This document shows, piece by piece, positions 13,819 to 37,472 of a stretch of DNA of 64,000 nt. Origin of the DNA: Puffinus mauretanicus (Eukaryota > Chordata > Aves > Procellariiformes > Procellariidae); the NCBI GenBank assembly GCA_023333565.1, contig JAJKFH010003627.1:7297501-7361500 (forward strand), in the 5' to 3' direction. The notes beneath the pieces are model-generated. The model was not told where the DNA came from. It saw nothing but the letters and a program-made list of their open reading frames with translations, and searched no databases. Each line of letters starts with the position of its first letter. The first letter of the stretch is position 1. The translations under genes and the position numbers were made by a program.

Positions 13819-14269
13819 AAAAAAAGTTAGTCTTTTGCTATTATTTCTCAGAAGCTCCATTTGGCTGCATTCAGGCCTAATGTGGTGATTTCCTTGCCCT
13901 CATGACAGCTATTTCTTACATGGGGAAGCTGCACAAAAAAAAATGTAGATATGAAAAATGGAGCTGTGATTTATTTTCACCTCCAAATATAGAAAGACAA
14001 TTTCCCCCTCTCTAAGATTTCCTCTTCCTCCTCTTTAAATAAGTCCCAGTGCCTTCAAACCAGGTCAGCACCCCAGTAAAATCCCATTGCCAAGGCAGAT
14101 GAGGAGATGTGTTGGTAGGGAACCCGGACCAGTTTAAACCCATCATCAAGGTGACCAGGGACAGGCTGGCACTTACCAGTTTACACAGACAGCTAACCAG
14201 GGAGGGGAGATGGCGAGGGAGCTCAGCCCCGAATCCTCTGGGCTTTCTGCAAATCAGGCATCCTGCTGA

Positions 14270-14997
14270 TGCCAAAACTTCTCTGGGCGGAGGCTGGGGG
14301 GGGAGCATTGCTCCCCTGGGATGCCGGCGGTGGGATTGATGATGTCCGCCCTCCTCCCGGCAGCGCCCGCGATTCGATTTCTCTCTGCCGGCGGCGCAGC
14401 TCCCAGGCAAAGCCTGCGCTGAGCGCTCACGACCGGGCTGGAGCTGGGGGCTCGTCCCCGAGGGGACGCCAGACCTGTCCCCAGCGCTGCCTGAGCCCAG
14501 GCTGCCACTGGGACACGCCGGCTGTGCCCCCGTGCACACGCGTGTACCCACGCGCACCCCCACGCACGCTCCGGCTGCTCCCCATCTTCCCCTCCACCTC
14601 TCCGGGAAGATCCAGCGGCCGGATCAAGGCACGTCTTTCGGCATCGGAAGGATTAACTCCCCGGGGAGCAGCGGCGGAGGCTGAGCCTACGCTCCCACCG
14701 GGCATCGCCGGCTCCACAGCACGCCGGGGAGTTGCGGAGCTGACCTCTCGGCGGCTAATCCCCCTCGCTGCTGGCAGCCGGGGCGGCTGGGAAGAGCGAG
14801 CGGGGCTGTAGGGTGAAGGGCCGGGAGGGGCAGAGGACGGGGAGGGGTGTACACACACACACGCACACCCCGCAGACGGCAGGCAGCGGCACCGGATCGG
14901 TTGCTGTTTGCGGGGAGGTCCACAGGGAGCCGGGCGCTGAATAGAACAAGCCGGAGCATCAGGCGAGCAGATCTGTTCTCTTGCAAAAGTCCTTAAG
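14270..14997 (+). promoter_or_regulatory. CpG island, likely promoter and non-coding first exon of the unrecognised membrane-protein gene
   Basis: GC content and CpG density rise sharply here and fall again after about 15.05 kb. A good donor lies at 14998 (CCTTAAG|GTAAAA). Joined to the acceptor at 15405 (TTTTCCAG|ATGACT), it would place AAG directly before the ATG, giving a purine at -3 of the start codon. I therefore infer a non-coding exon 1 ending at 14997, with transcription starting within the island. No TATA box is evident. An (AC)6 tract lies at 14851-14862. Confidence 0.5.
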
Positions 14998-15405
14998 GTA
15001 AAACCCGAGAGCTCCTCGTCTCGGCTGCCCTTCGGAGACCGGGCGCTGGGCTCACTGCTGTGGTGGTTGTCGTCTCTGACTATGATTTTGTTTTTAAAGG
15101 AATTGATCAGGAGATGCCGGCAAAAGAAGTTGCTGACAGCCAGACTGGCACGGCCGGGAGCTGCATGCCACCGGCTCCGTCACACGCTGGGAGCAGCTGA
15201 ACTTTGTGGGTTTTGAATATATGTTTCTCCTCTGTGGACGCTTCGGGCAGCGTTACGGGGAGAGTCTCGGCACAGCACCGCACACCTTGCGCCTGCTGTT
15301 ACCCAGACCAAGCCTGGGGGACGGCAAAGGGGGGATTTCTGTCTCTCCAAGGACCATCACCTGTGAAAAGAAGCTGGAGAAGGGCAATTTATCTTTCTTT
15401 TCCAG

Positions 15406-26428
<11,023 letters not shown>

Positions 26429-26451
26429 CCGGTGCGGTGGCCGGGCCAGGC

Positions 26452-26568
26452 GGGATGGAGCAGCGGGATGGAGCGGAGGGATGGAGCGGAGGGATGGAGC
26501 AGCGGGATGGAGCGGAGGGATGGAGCAGCGGGATGGCGCAGCGGGACGGTACAGCAGGACGGTGCAGC
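26452..26568 (+). repeat. 13-bp minisatellite, nine units, in the 3' UTR
   Basis: Nine consecutive 13-base units (GGGATGGAGCAGC or GGGATGGAGCGGA, the last three more degenerate) begin 24 bases after the stop codon. Two unit types alternate irregularly, which suggests expansion by slippage or unequal exchange. The unit length is not a multiple of three, so it could not extend a reading frame as a simple peptide repeat. Confidence 0.95.
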
Positions 26569-29500
26569 AGCCATCTTGCCGGACCGGGCAGTGAGAGGAA
26601 GGGATGGGCAGAACCCGCACCATGGAGCAAAGCCCTCCTCACCCCAGTTTTGCCAACCTCTAAGGACCTTGCCGGGGCGGGCGGCATCGCCCCTTCTCCC
26701 GGGCTTGTCAGTCCTGCCCTGACGTCCGCCCACGGGTTCGTGACCTCCCTTTTTTCCCTGTGAATAGCAAAAAAAAAGCAAATGCAAAATACACCCACCA
26801 AACAAAGCTCGCAAGAGAAACGAGCCAGAGAGGAGCTGGGCGGTCCTTTGGTGTGCGGCTGTCCTGGGGATGGGGTGCTGAAAAGGGCAAAGGAGATGAG
26901 GAGGCTGCGTGAGAAATGGGGGTGTCTGTGTTTCTGGGGACAGACCCAGGATGCAGCAGGGAGCTGGGGCTGCAGCCGGGGGCTGCAGAAAGGCACTCAA
27001 AGGTCAGCAGGGGCCAAATCCAGCCTGGTACACAGATGACCTGCCTGGACCATCACTCCTCCCCTTAGTTTTGCAGCTCCAGCTCGCGGCCCGTTTCACC
27101 GGATACGTCCTGCGGCTGTGGGGCAGAAGGGTGACAGTCCCAGGACCAGCCCAGGGCCACCTCCCCAAGGACCCTTCCTCCCCCGTGCCCAGGGCCAGGC
27201 CAGGGCCACCACCTCCCTGCCACCACCAGCTCTGGTTGCGCCCAGCATCCCCTGACCACGAGCAGTCCTGATGGGACCTGGCAAACCCCCCGTTCTCTGA
27301 GGAAAGTGGCTGGAGGGGAGGGCAGGGACCCCAGCTTTTCAATGGGGGAAAATATCCCCTGTATGGCTGCATCCCTCAGACTCGTCCCAGCATGGCCAGC
27401 CCCCTCGTCACCCCCGAACTAGCTGCCACCATGAGGGGTGCTGGCTCTGTGCTGAGGTCAGCCACGTGTACATGCGCTGATGGAGGGGGGAGACCTTCCT
27501 CATCTCCCTGGGTGCCTTCCTCTTCCCTGCCAGGGCATCGCCACCTAAAACTGCCCTTCTCTCTTTCTGCCACTTCTCTCTGCCCAAAGGCATCCTTTCC
27601 CGTTGCTAATTCCAGGCAGATCCCCACTCCCCCCTTTTTAAGGGCTCAGGGGAAACCAGCAGCATCCAAGGTGGAGGGCGAGCTCCCAAACCAAGTGGGA
27701 AAAGGAGCATCCTGATGGTTTCATTGGTATTTTAAGGCCAGCTCTTGCCCTGCTCAGGGTTTTAAACCAGGATCCACCATTTCTGTGTACAGCAGAGGGA
27801 GGCACCGGGACCAAGCTTGTTCCTTGGTCCCAGTGCCTCTTCCTTATGAAGATCCTTTTGATGTCCACATCTTCCCTGAACTTAAAAAGAAGACTATACT
27901 GATGGGCCAGAGACCCGATCCCAGGAGAAGGCAAGTGGTCAGGACTTCTGCCTCTGCCTTCAGGGAAACGAGCCCTGCCTTTCTCAGCCTGAGGAACGCA
28001 GCGCACCCCTAATAGCAGGGGCCAGAGCATCATTTTCCCCTTCTGAAAGCGGTTAGGGAAAATGGATGTGGTTTCAACCTCCTGCTCTGATGGCTTTTAA
28101 TGAGAGCCATTACCAGCGGTCCCACGCTGGGGCTTTGTCAGCTTCGCAGCAAGCAAAGGCAGTAGCAGTACCACAAGCCTCCCCCCAGTAATTAACCATT
28201 TCCAATCAGATGCATCATCGCTGCCACCACCATTTTTCTCCCATTTTTTCGGCCCTGGGTTTGTAACGTGGCTGCTCTGGCAGCTGCCAGCCAGCTCCCA
28301 CGCTGGAGCTGTCGAGGGGAGCCGGGCAGCGATGCCATGGCAGTGCAAGGGGATCCTGGGGGGTGATCCCAGGTCTGTGGGCCCCTGGGGGCGGGACTGC
28401 AGCGCTAAAGCTGGCTGCGGACTGGGGAAACTGGGAAGGTCCAGATTCCTGGGGGACAGGAGATTGTACGGGTTGGGGGGGAGCTGGTTTCCTTGCTCCC
28501 CTGACCTTTCAACATTTAGAGGCTGGGCATCACGGTCACCCATGTTTCCCCAGCCGCTGCTGTGGGGGGACGGTGAAACCACGTGTCCGGCACTGGCACC
28601 GCTTTCAAAGAGACCGGTCCCTGCCATGGGGACATGCCACTCACCGGCACGACTGGTTCACCTGTAGCTGCAGGCAACAGCCCTGGCAACTCTTCTGCAT
28701 TGGGGACCCATCGCCCACCAGCTGCTGGAAACACGGTGGGGGCTTCCCTGAGGATGGAGGCAGCCACCTCTGCTCCAGCCGAGTTCTTGCTCCCTTCCCA
28801 AGACATCTCGGGTCCCACATGCTGTGGTTTGACCATGGGGAGCTGCTCCTGCACCAAGCAGCAGCTCGCACCCAGGGCCAGCGTGGCTGTCACCCACCCC
28901 AGGCCACTGTCCTCCAAGCAGGAGGCGAAGGAAGGAGCCAAGCTCCCTCCTGTGGCCGCCTGCACCGGGGTCCACCGGGCTGCTCAAGGCTGAGAAGGGG
29001 CCAACGAGGAAGCGCCCTCAGCCCACTCCCCTCCTCGGCCTCCTGGACTCAGGACCCCCGCTTTGAAAACCCTCTTTTGCAGGGATGCAGGGAGGGATCC
29101 CGTGCTGTCTCCATCCCCCGGACTGACCCAGCCCTCGGGTACAGTGGTGTGCATGGCGGGGGGAACCACCGACCGGCTCAGGGTCACGGCCGGTCAGTGC
29201 CAGGAGCCAGGCTGGCACTGGAGCCGTGCAGGACCCCACGGCCGTAGCTCTTTTCTCTACCGACCCCGCTGTAACCTGCCACATGCCGGGGCAAAACCGC
29301 AGAGGACAGCAGTTTCCCACGCCACCTTCCTTCGCATTCCCCCATCCCCGCATCACTGCCGTCATCTGGCACCTGCCTTCCCCCTAATTTGTCCCCAAAC
29401 ATGTCAGCAGGCACTGCACTAGCGCTGAGCTCTGAGGATGTTTGCAAGCCTGTCGGAGAGTCCCAAGAAACCGTGGAGCCATTTTGCCTCTGGACACTGG

Positions 29501-30483
29501 AGGCAGAGCATGGCTTTTGGCTGAAAGCAGCCCCTCTCCCTTCAAGAAATCAGTGGCTTTCACCCACCCCTGCAGCTGGCTGCATTTTGGAGCATGTCCA
29601 GCACCCTGAAGCAGGGTGGCAGGACAGGACCAGGCGGACGAGCGAGGCTGCAAGGATGAGGAAGGGAGAGCTGGATGGGGGCCGGTGCAAATGGTACAGC
29701 AACCTCATCTGCTCTTCTCACCCACCAGGACCCCCGCTCCGGGCTGGGCTGTCCCTCCCCAGCCCTTTCCTTGTCCTCCATGTCCTCCGAGCAGGGGACG
29801 AGGGTCTGGCCATCCAACATCAGGGGCCCAGGGAGAAGGTCCATGGGAAGAGGCGCTGGGAGCTGCTTTACTCAGGGAAGGTTTTGGGGGATGCTGAGAG
29901 GGAGGGGGGCTGATGAGGGTGCCGGGCTGCTCCGACTGCTCCAGTCCCTGCACCTCTTCAGTGCAGGAGGTTGCTCTTTAAGTCCCTCTTTCCTCCCCTA
30001 AGCGCCTTAGGGAGCAGGGATGAGAGATGCTGGTGCTTTTTATAGCAGCCATAATCCCTGCTGCTCACACCGCCTGCGCTCTCCTGCCCCGAGGCCCAGG
30101 GCTGAGCCTCCGAAACGAGAGCTGCTGCCCAAAAACTGCCTCGAACCCCTTCGGTTCCCAGCATTGCCTCTCTCCCAGAGCACAGATCCCGGCTGGGGCT
30201 GGTTCTGGGCTCAAAACCCCTTTGCAGAAGGCATTGGAGAGCCACGAGTGTTGCACCCCCCTCCCAGTCACAGCATTCTGCCGGGGAGGGACAGACAGAC
30301 AGACATACAGAGACGCATGGATGAGCACCGGAGCAACTGCCTGGCCTCCCCACTCTGCTCTGAGACTTGCGGAGCTGGAATCAACCCCACGGCACAGCCA
30401 CAAGAAAGTCCCCAGGAACAGGAGGAGCTGGGGGAGGCTGGAGGTGTCTTTCCTTTCTAATCTCCCCCACCTTTAACAAGAGG

Positions 30484-30495
30484 GAAACTGAGGCA
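30484..30495 (+). repeat. SINE-core-like motif (GAAACTGAGGCA)
   Basis: Preceded by 'cctttaacaagagg' and followed by 'ggga'. It is core-only similarity to MIR-type SINEs. Confidence 0.3.
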
Positions 30496-33299
30496 GGGAG
30501 GGAGGGGGGGGGAAGGGGCAGAGCGCTCCTGGCCCCGCAGCGCAGAAGAGCCCTTTGCAGGGCAGCCGATGAGTTTTAAAGGCCGACGAAGCTCCACACC
30601 TGGATGTAACCCCAAGACATAAGCTTTGGTGCTTTATCGGCGTGGTTTTGGTGCTGGGGTGGCTGGTTTCCCTTACCCGGGCTGCACCCACAAAGCCAGG
30701 GATGGCATTTGGGCCATCCAGGCTTCATCCCTGGGGATGGAGGAGCCTGGGGAGAAGGGATGTCAAATGGGGCAGCAGGAGGTTTGATGGGACCAGAGCG
30801 GGTGCCTGGGAGAGGCATGTTCCACCTCCGGACCCTGTCCCGGTGGCCAGCGCTGTCCCCCCACCCAGCCCCAGTCCCAGTCCCGGTCCCCTCCCAGGAC
30901 CACAACTATCCGTGGAGGACAGCGAGCGCTGCAGCTGCTTCACTTCCATTTGGGGACATCCCCCTCTGGTCCTGCTCCCCATCCTTCCCCACTGGTGTGC
31001 CCGACATCCCCCTGAGAGGTGGCCGTGCAGCAGGAGCCATCAGCCCCGGCCAGGCAGCGTCCCTGCCCTCCCCTGCCAGCCCCCGCTGCCCTCCCGGCTG
31101 CCGCACGATTTCTCCCTTAAGCAGCTCAGCTTTTACATCTCTCCAGCCAAATGTCCCCCTGGCTCTGCACCCTGCCAGGGGGAACCCAACACATCTTCTG
31201 TTTTACTGCCCACAGCAGATACAATTTTCTCCAGCCCCCGGGACCAGGGGGTCTCACAGGAGAGGGCAGCACGGGAAATCCTGCCTAAAACTGTTCAGAC
31301 CCTGCCTGCACCGCTTACCCCCTGCTGCAGGTCTGGCCCCTGTCTCCCACAGCCTCTCTGCAACACATTTGCTGCAATTTTCCCTTTAAACACCCCACAG
31401 GGAAAAAAAAAAAACAGGGGGGTTCTTCTAGGTCAGGCTGCACTAAGACGGTGAAAGCAGATTAATTTCTCAGAAGAGCAATTCAGATTTTTCTTCCCCT
31501 CCCCGCCGGGGACCGAAGCAGGGCTGGCGGGCGGGAGCACGCACATCTCCTGGGCACACACGGCTTTTGGTGTCACCCCTAGGGTGGCATTGAGTGGGGA
31601 CATCCCCAGGTCCCAGCCCTGTGTGGGAGGTGGTGGTGGGGACTCTTGCCAAGTGATGGGGCACGCAAGTGGGAAGGAGGAGGTGGCCCAGCTGGGACCC
31701 TGATGGGCCAGGGTGGGTGCCCGCCACCCAGGGAGGAGGAAGGGGAGAGCTGTGCCACCGCTCCCTCTCGGCACCCAGCATCCCTGAGCCCAAGCCCATC
31801 CTCGTCATCCACCCATGCTCACGCGCCCACGAGGCCCAGAGCAGTCACACTTGTTTTTCATTCCCAAGGAGTGCCGGGAAGCTCTAAAGCCGGAGGATTA
31901 GTCTCCAAAGCAAAGGCCTGGCCCGCTGCCAGCCCAGGCAGGGAACAGCCCGGGGAGGCCGTTCCCAAAGGCTCAGCTTGCTCCTGGCTCACGCTCCAGC
32001 TTTGTCCCTGTGTTCACCAGCTTCCCGGTCACTCAGCTGCTGACACTAAGAGCAAGGGGGAGCTCAGGGGGTCCCTTTGGAGGTTCCTGTAACCCTGGGG
32101 CAGTGGGAAGGAAAAGCTGGAAACCGGCTGGAAACCCAGGACACAAGAACCCTCCTCTGGGCTGGTTTAACCCCATCCTGGGAGGGTCCTGGGCAGGGTG
32201 TGAGGAGTGGGCTGGGTGAGAGATGCTGGCCGGAGGAGAGCTGGACGATGGGGCCAGGCTGGGTGCCAGGTCCCCCAGGATGCCGTCCTGAATTGGAGGT
32301 GGTTTTGGCTCTCCCTGGAGATCACCACTTTGCTCTGACCGGCACCAACACTTCAGCCTTTCCCAGGAGACCATCCCTGCTGCCAAAACATCGCAGGGCT
32401 GAGAGCAGGGCTTGGGAGCATGACCAGCCCCTCCTGCCCCATTTCTTGCCCTCTCCTGCCCCACGCTGCCTGCAATGGGTCAGGCAGCGCAAGCCCAGGG
32501 CTCTGCTCCCAGCACTGCTCCCCGGCGAGGCTTACAGAGAACCTTGGGGTGCACTGGCCCGCCGCTCCCCCAGGGGCTGGGGGGGCCCAGGGGACACCCC
32601 CCACTGCCACGGGTGTCACTGAGTCACTTCATCACACCACTCTGGCTGAAAACCTTCTCTCAAGGGGTTTGATTTTCAGGCAGGTCACCCTGCAAAGCAG
32701 CCCGTGCTCAGCCTGGGGGAACCGGCGGGCAGGAGACCGTCAGCCCCAGGTTAGACTTGCTTCATCTGGACCTTTTTTAACTGTTCAGCTCCGAGCAGCG
32801 GGTGCCAGAGGCAGGGCCGCGGCGGGGAGGTCTGAGACAAGCCTTGAGACAAGCCGGTGCTTGTGCATGGCCCAAAGGGTGCATTTCAGAGCAGCCCCAA
32901 GCAGCCCTAATACACAGAGTTTTCCTCCGAGCACCTGATCCCTGAGCGATGCACAGGGAACGGTACAAGGGACAAGAGGGAGCATCCCCCCCCTCAGCCC
33001 CGAGGAAGGTGGGGGTGCCAGGATCCGGCCCCGCAGGCTGCACTTGCACCCACACATCCCCTGCACCCGCTCCCCAGGACACCCCGCAGTGACGCACCCC
33101 ATGCCGGCAAGCCCACGGGGTTGTGTGGGGCCATGGGGCTGCCAGACCAAAGGCAGAGGGGTTGGATGCCAGGCTCTTCTCCCCCTGAAAAAGGTTACTT
33201 TCACGCTGCTTCCCCGCAGGACCTAACATAAATTGCTTAAATGGCTGCGGCGCGCAGGGGACAGGCCCTTTCGGAGCCAAGCTGCACGCAGGGAGGGGA

Positions 33300-33430
33300 A
33301 AGCCCGGGGGACTTTTTAATAACTAGCAAGGGAAGCTATTAAAGTGTTTTACTGCCTCGTTAAGACAGTCTAATCTCTCTGTATATCTTAAAAAACAAAA
33401 AAATTGGCTTGCTGGTGTTTTTATTGTAAG
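33300..33430. promoter_or_regulatory. AT-rich island, possible conserved non-coding element
   Basis: A sharp AT-rich block (TTTTTAATAACTAGC, CTATTAAAGTGTTTTAC, GTATATCTTAAAAAAC) in GC-rich surroundings between two convergent genes. It is non-coding. A regulatory role is inferred from composition alone. Confidence 0.25.
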
Positions 33431-34772
33431 AGAGGTGGGTGTTTTCTGGCACCGGCTGGGATCCTGCCTGCTTTATCTGCTTGTTTTCTTACCTGATCCC
33501 GGCACCGAACAGCCCAAGAGCAGCCCAAGGGCAGCAGCAGGCAGGGCCAGGCAGCCCGCTCCTCCCCGGGCAGCGGCGAGGAGAGAGGCTGCAGATCTGC
33601 GCTGCGGGCTGTTTCCCACCCATGGGTGCTCTGCACCCCATTGCTGTATCCACCTTACAGCAAGACCCAGGTCCGCAGGGTGTTTCCCCAGGGCAGGTTT
33701 GGGACACGTTGGGTCTGCATGTGCCTGGGCAAAGCCCAGAGGTGGGTGACCCCTCGTCCAGGCAGCCCAGAGTCAGGGCAGGGAATGGCAGGAAAACTGT
33801 GAGAAGGTCTTATCCACCCCTCCAGCTCCAGGGACTGGGATTTGGAGAATACCCAGATTTTGGGGCTATGGGCAACTTAGGCTCAAGCAAGCTAGGCTGA
33901 AGAGTCCGTGCCTGGGAGCCCCAGCAAAGGCTCATCTGGGGCGATACAGAGCCGTCCGACCACCGGGGACTAGGTTTGGAAGAGGAATGGGCTGGGTGTT
34001 TTGTTTCTAAGGTTTTCTCCATTTTATTTTCTTTTATTTTTTACCTCCACCCAGCAGAAAATGGGGAAATCCTGCCGAGTCCTGCTGGCTCCAGCAGCCC
34101 CCTCTCCATCTGCAAAAGCTCACGGTTTCAAAGCCAGGAGCCGGAACGGATGCTGAGGCCGGGATGGCAGGGCTGGATAAGCAGCTTGTGCTTGCTTTGG
34201 AAAGGCTGATGTTTGCATGAGCACCGGCTCCAGTGGTTTTAAAGGGACCCACCCAGGAGCAAATCCCAACAGCCTGAAATCAGAGCTGTGGCTGCTCCTG
34301 CCCCGGGCTGGGCTGGAGACGTCTCTGCCCTACACCCAGACCCCCACTGAACGTCCTGGGTAGAGAGGCTCAGCTAACAGGGCTGGCAAACACCTAGAAA
34401 GATCTTCCCTAGAAATTTGAGGCAGGAAGGGCGAAGCTGCCATCTGTAGCTGGAGACATACTTCAGCCAAGCTCAAAATGCCCCATCTCCCAGAGATCCA
34501 GTCTCACCAGCATCCTCGCTCCCAGCAGATGTGCTCAGGTACCCGGCTGCTTCAGGAAGCGTGATTTTTAAGTGTCACCACCCTGATGCGAGAAGGGACA
34601 GATCCCCGGACACGTGGTCTGTGCGTGTTTCAGGACTGGGGGCTAAACCTGCCCTGCCTGCAGAGCTGCTGGCAGCTCCAGGGCGCTTCAGACCGGAGCC
34701 TCTCCCCTTCCCCTAGAAACCCCCGTAAGCTCGGCAAAGCACCAACAGCGTGGCCTGGGAGAAACGCTACCA

Positions 34773-34778
34773 TTTATT
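34773..34778 (-). terminator. LURAP1: Candidate LURAP1 polyadenylation signal
   Basis: TTTATT on the plus strand, AATAAA on the minus strand. It is the first such hexamer I see downstream of the LURAP1 stop, about 2 kb away. Confidence 0.35.
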
Positions 34779-36782
34779 AAGCCAGCTATTTTTTGTCGAG
34801 AATGATTTTAACACCGCTGGAGGACTTACCCCGTCTCCCCCAGGGACCCTCAGCTGATTCATTGCATGCAGGGCTAGAACGAAAGCGGGGGACAGCTGGG
34901 CTTGGGGGACATAGTGGCTCAGCGGCAGCGGTGGAGCTATGCAGGGAGCCACGAGCTGCTCACAGGCGACGGCAAGCCAAGCACGGCTGCTCCATGCTCC
35001 GGGGCAGGCAGATGAGACGCTCGCATAGGGCAGCCTGGTCCTGGTTTGCTGGGATTCCCCCAAGTCCTCGGCAGGTGCCATCTCTTGGAATTTTGGACGT
35101 TGTCCTGCTCTCCATGTCCATCCAGGGAAGCCCTGAGGATCTGCAGGGGAAGGGAGGGTGCTCGGGGGTCTCAGTATGGAGGGTGGTTTCCACTGAAGGT
35201 GCTGCTTCAACGACCCAAAGCTGAAGCTGTCGTGCACCCCACCACCTTCCTAACCACGGCCAGCTCACATCTCGCATCTAGAAAGAGTCACAGCCAGATC
35301 TTTCCTCTCTCTTGGCTTCCCATTGACGTTGGAGATGTTGTCCCCGCTCCCACCAACCCAGCAAGGAAAGAGCCAGGCTGCGACCCACACAGGCACCACG
35401 AGAGCAAAGCCATCCCAGCACTCAGCTGGGGACAGATGCAGGGTTGTGAAGCCAGGACCCTCCAGGCTTGTCCACGCGCATGGAAGTGCCCCTCTCCTTG
35501 AAGCAGGGGGCTGCAGGATGCATCGTCGGTGAAGGAAGCAGGTCCTGCCCAAGCTTACACACAGCTCCAGCTGCAAGCCATGCTCTACAAGCCAGCGCGG
35601 GGCGAGGGGTGTGCTGGGAGGCATGGTGGGTGGACAGTAAAAGGCACAGGCAGAAGCCAAGGCTAAAAGGACAGAGAAGATGTCTCCAGGGCAGGGTCAC
35701 TGCAAATCCACCCCGGCAGAGGAGCCTCGTGTTGCTGGTAGGGGGCAGAGAGCTGGCACCATACATCACACAGGCGGAGAATCCCGGCCATCACCCCCAT
35801 CACGTTGCGTCAGGGGAAAGCACGAGCCTTTCTGAGTCTGAGCCCCGCAGGCTCTGCCAGGCTGCCCGTACGCTGCCACGTCCCGGGGTTTCTGCAGGAC
35901 CTGGTCCCCAGGTGGGAGACAGTCCAGAAACAAACTGGGAGAACTGGATCTCCATCTCCCACCCAGTGTTTTGCCCCTCTCATGTAATCACATCGGGAAG
36001 GGAAGTCTGCAGCGTCATCCTTCCTCCGCAGGGCACGGACAAGGGCTCCCCAGCCCAACAGGAGCAGCTACAGTGACCGCCCTGATCCCGTTTCAGGTCG
36101 GCTTCACAGAGGTGTTTAAACCAGGCAGGGCTTCACCTGCCGGGAAGGGGGTTTTAGCATCCACCATGTTCTGTGGCCAAACCCCAGGTGCCCCAGGTCA
36201 ACTCTACCCTGGATGGACACTGGCCTTGAAGACAATGATGGAAATGAGCCCATCCAGCAGGGATGCCCTGCTGATGGTCCTGCCCCGCACCTCGCACCTC
36301 GCATGCTGGTGCCACCGAGCTGCGGATGCGTGGGAGCATCTCCTGTCCTCCCTGGGTAGCTGGTTTGGGGGAAATGTCCCCAGTTTTTGCATGTGGGAAG
36401 CTGAGGATTAGAGGGCAGAGGTGGAGCCAGGGAGAGATCCCAGCAGTCCCGCTGTCCCAGGTTTCCCCACCAACCCTTCCCCACCACCAACGTCAAGGAC
36501 AACAGAGGAGTGACCAGCCACCTGCAAGCACCACCCCAAGAGCAAAGGATTAAATTTACGGGGACCCATCTCATCCCGCCTCTCCCAGAAATTTGCCACG
36601 GGGCGGGCACCCCATCCCTTAGGGCTGCATCACCAAACACTGACGGGGGGGTCAGAGGAACAGTGCAACACCACCAAGCCAACCTGTCCCCCCCTCTCCA
36701 GCCACCCCAACTCTCCCAAGCAGAGACAAGTGAAGCAGAGCAGGCAGTTGGGAGAGCTGGACTGGGAAGGCGAAGCCACGGG
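34779..36782 (-). other. LURAP1: Probable LURAP1 3' UTR
   Basis: The stretch lies between the LURAP1 stop and the first AATAAA on that strand, with no coding sign. A GGGAAGCTGAGG motif at 36395-36406 (plus strand) is a weak SINE-core lookalike. The extent is inferred and needs transcript data. Confidence 0.35.
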
Positions 36783-37472
36783 CTACAAGAATGTCACATC
36801 ATCCTGAGATTGGAGCCAGCGCCAGTGGGCATCGTACTCCAGGTGCAGTTTGCTGTTGAGTTTGCAGTTCTCGAAGTCAGCCTCGGCTTTCCGAGCCTTC
36901 CCAGCCGCGTTCCCCTTCCCCAGCCTCTCCCCAGCCCCCGATGGCAATTTGGTGTCTCTGCCTGGTTCCAGAGGGGAGGGCTGCTGGCCCAAATACCCGT
37001 TAGCCACCTGGGACTCCTTAGCAAACCGGTGATCCTGGGGCAGCCCCGGCGGGGAGAGGTCCACGTGGGGCCACTCGTGCTCCGCTTTGCCCTTCTCTTG
37101 CTTTGCAAGGCCCCTCTCGGGGTTGATCCTGACCCAATCCTGCTCCGCTCTGACCAGGGCTCTGCCCGGCACGGATGCGGCGGCGGTTTCGGCGGCGTTT
37201 TGGGAATACTCATCCATGTCATCGGCCAATGTGTCCAGGTAGCTACCGACGGAGATGCTGTCCAGCCTGTCGTTGGGGTCCTGCAGGCTGTCCCAGCTGC
37301 CCCGCCGCGAGGCCGCCTGGCTCTCCACCAGGCTGTACTGGCTGCTGGCCAGGCTGCTGCAGCGGCTGGTCAGCGTGCTCCTCTCCTCCAGCAGCCACTT
37401 CACCGCCTCGATGCCCTCGTTCACCACCACCAGCTGCTGCAGGATCTTCACGTCGACCGCTCGCAGGTAGGC
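36783..37472 (-). CDS. LURAP1: LURAP1 coding exon 2
   Basis: The acceptor on the minus strand is CTCCCTGCCAG, followed by GCC TAC CTG. The exon encodes residues 68-296, from AYLRAVDVKILQQL to DDVTFL, then TAG. It holds most of the leucine-rich stretch, the serine-rich SRRGSWDSL segment, the expanded low-complexity region and the PDZ-binding tail. Confidence 0.96.
   Translation of the reverse strand, partial: AYLRAVDVKILQQLVVVNEGIEAVKWLLEERSTLTSRCSSLASSQYSLVESQAASRRGSWDSLQDPNDRLDSISVGSYLDTLADDMDEYSQNAAETAAASVPGRALVRAEQDWVRINPERGLAKQEKGKAEHEWPHVDLSPPGLPQDHRFAKESQVANGYLGQQPSPLEPGRDTKLPSGAGERLGKGNAAGKARKAEADFENCKLNSKLHLEYDAHWRWLQSQDDVTFL

Larger units (their letters stand above)
1..14250. other. 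Non-coding intergenic region
   Basis: I see no supportable gene here. Open frames are short, lack recognisable domains and have no chain of phase-compatible exons. Contents I can name are a CR1 remnant near 345-665, a CR1 fragment near 5490-5560, SINE-core-like motifs at 1353, 4904 and 6748, AT-rich islands at 3290-3620, 6180-6300 and 11400-11960, and an (AC)6 tract at 13807-13818. Base composition is clearly less GC-rich than the right half of the window. The stretch lies upstream of the unrecognised membrane-protein gene and may hold its distal control elements; that is inference. Short exons of another gene could be missed by eye. Confidence 0.6.
26569..34772. other. Intergenic region between the unrecognised gene and LURAP1
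   Basis: I see no supportable exons. The first part is presumably the 3' UTR of the unrecognised gene, but no AATAAA is evident within about 1.5 kb of its stop. The rest is GC-rich with chance open frames, a SINE-core-like motif at 30484 and an AT-rich island at 33300-33430. Confidence 0.55.
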
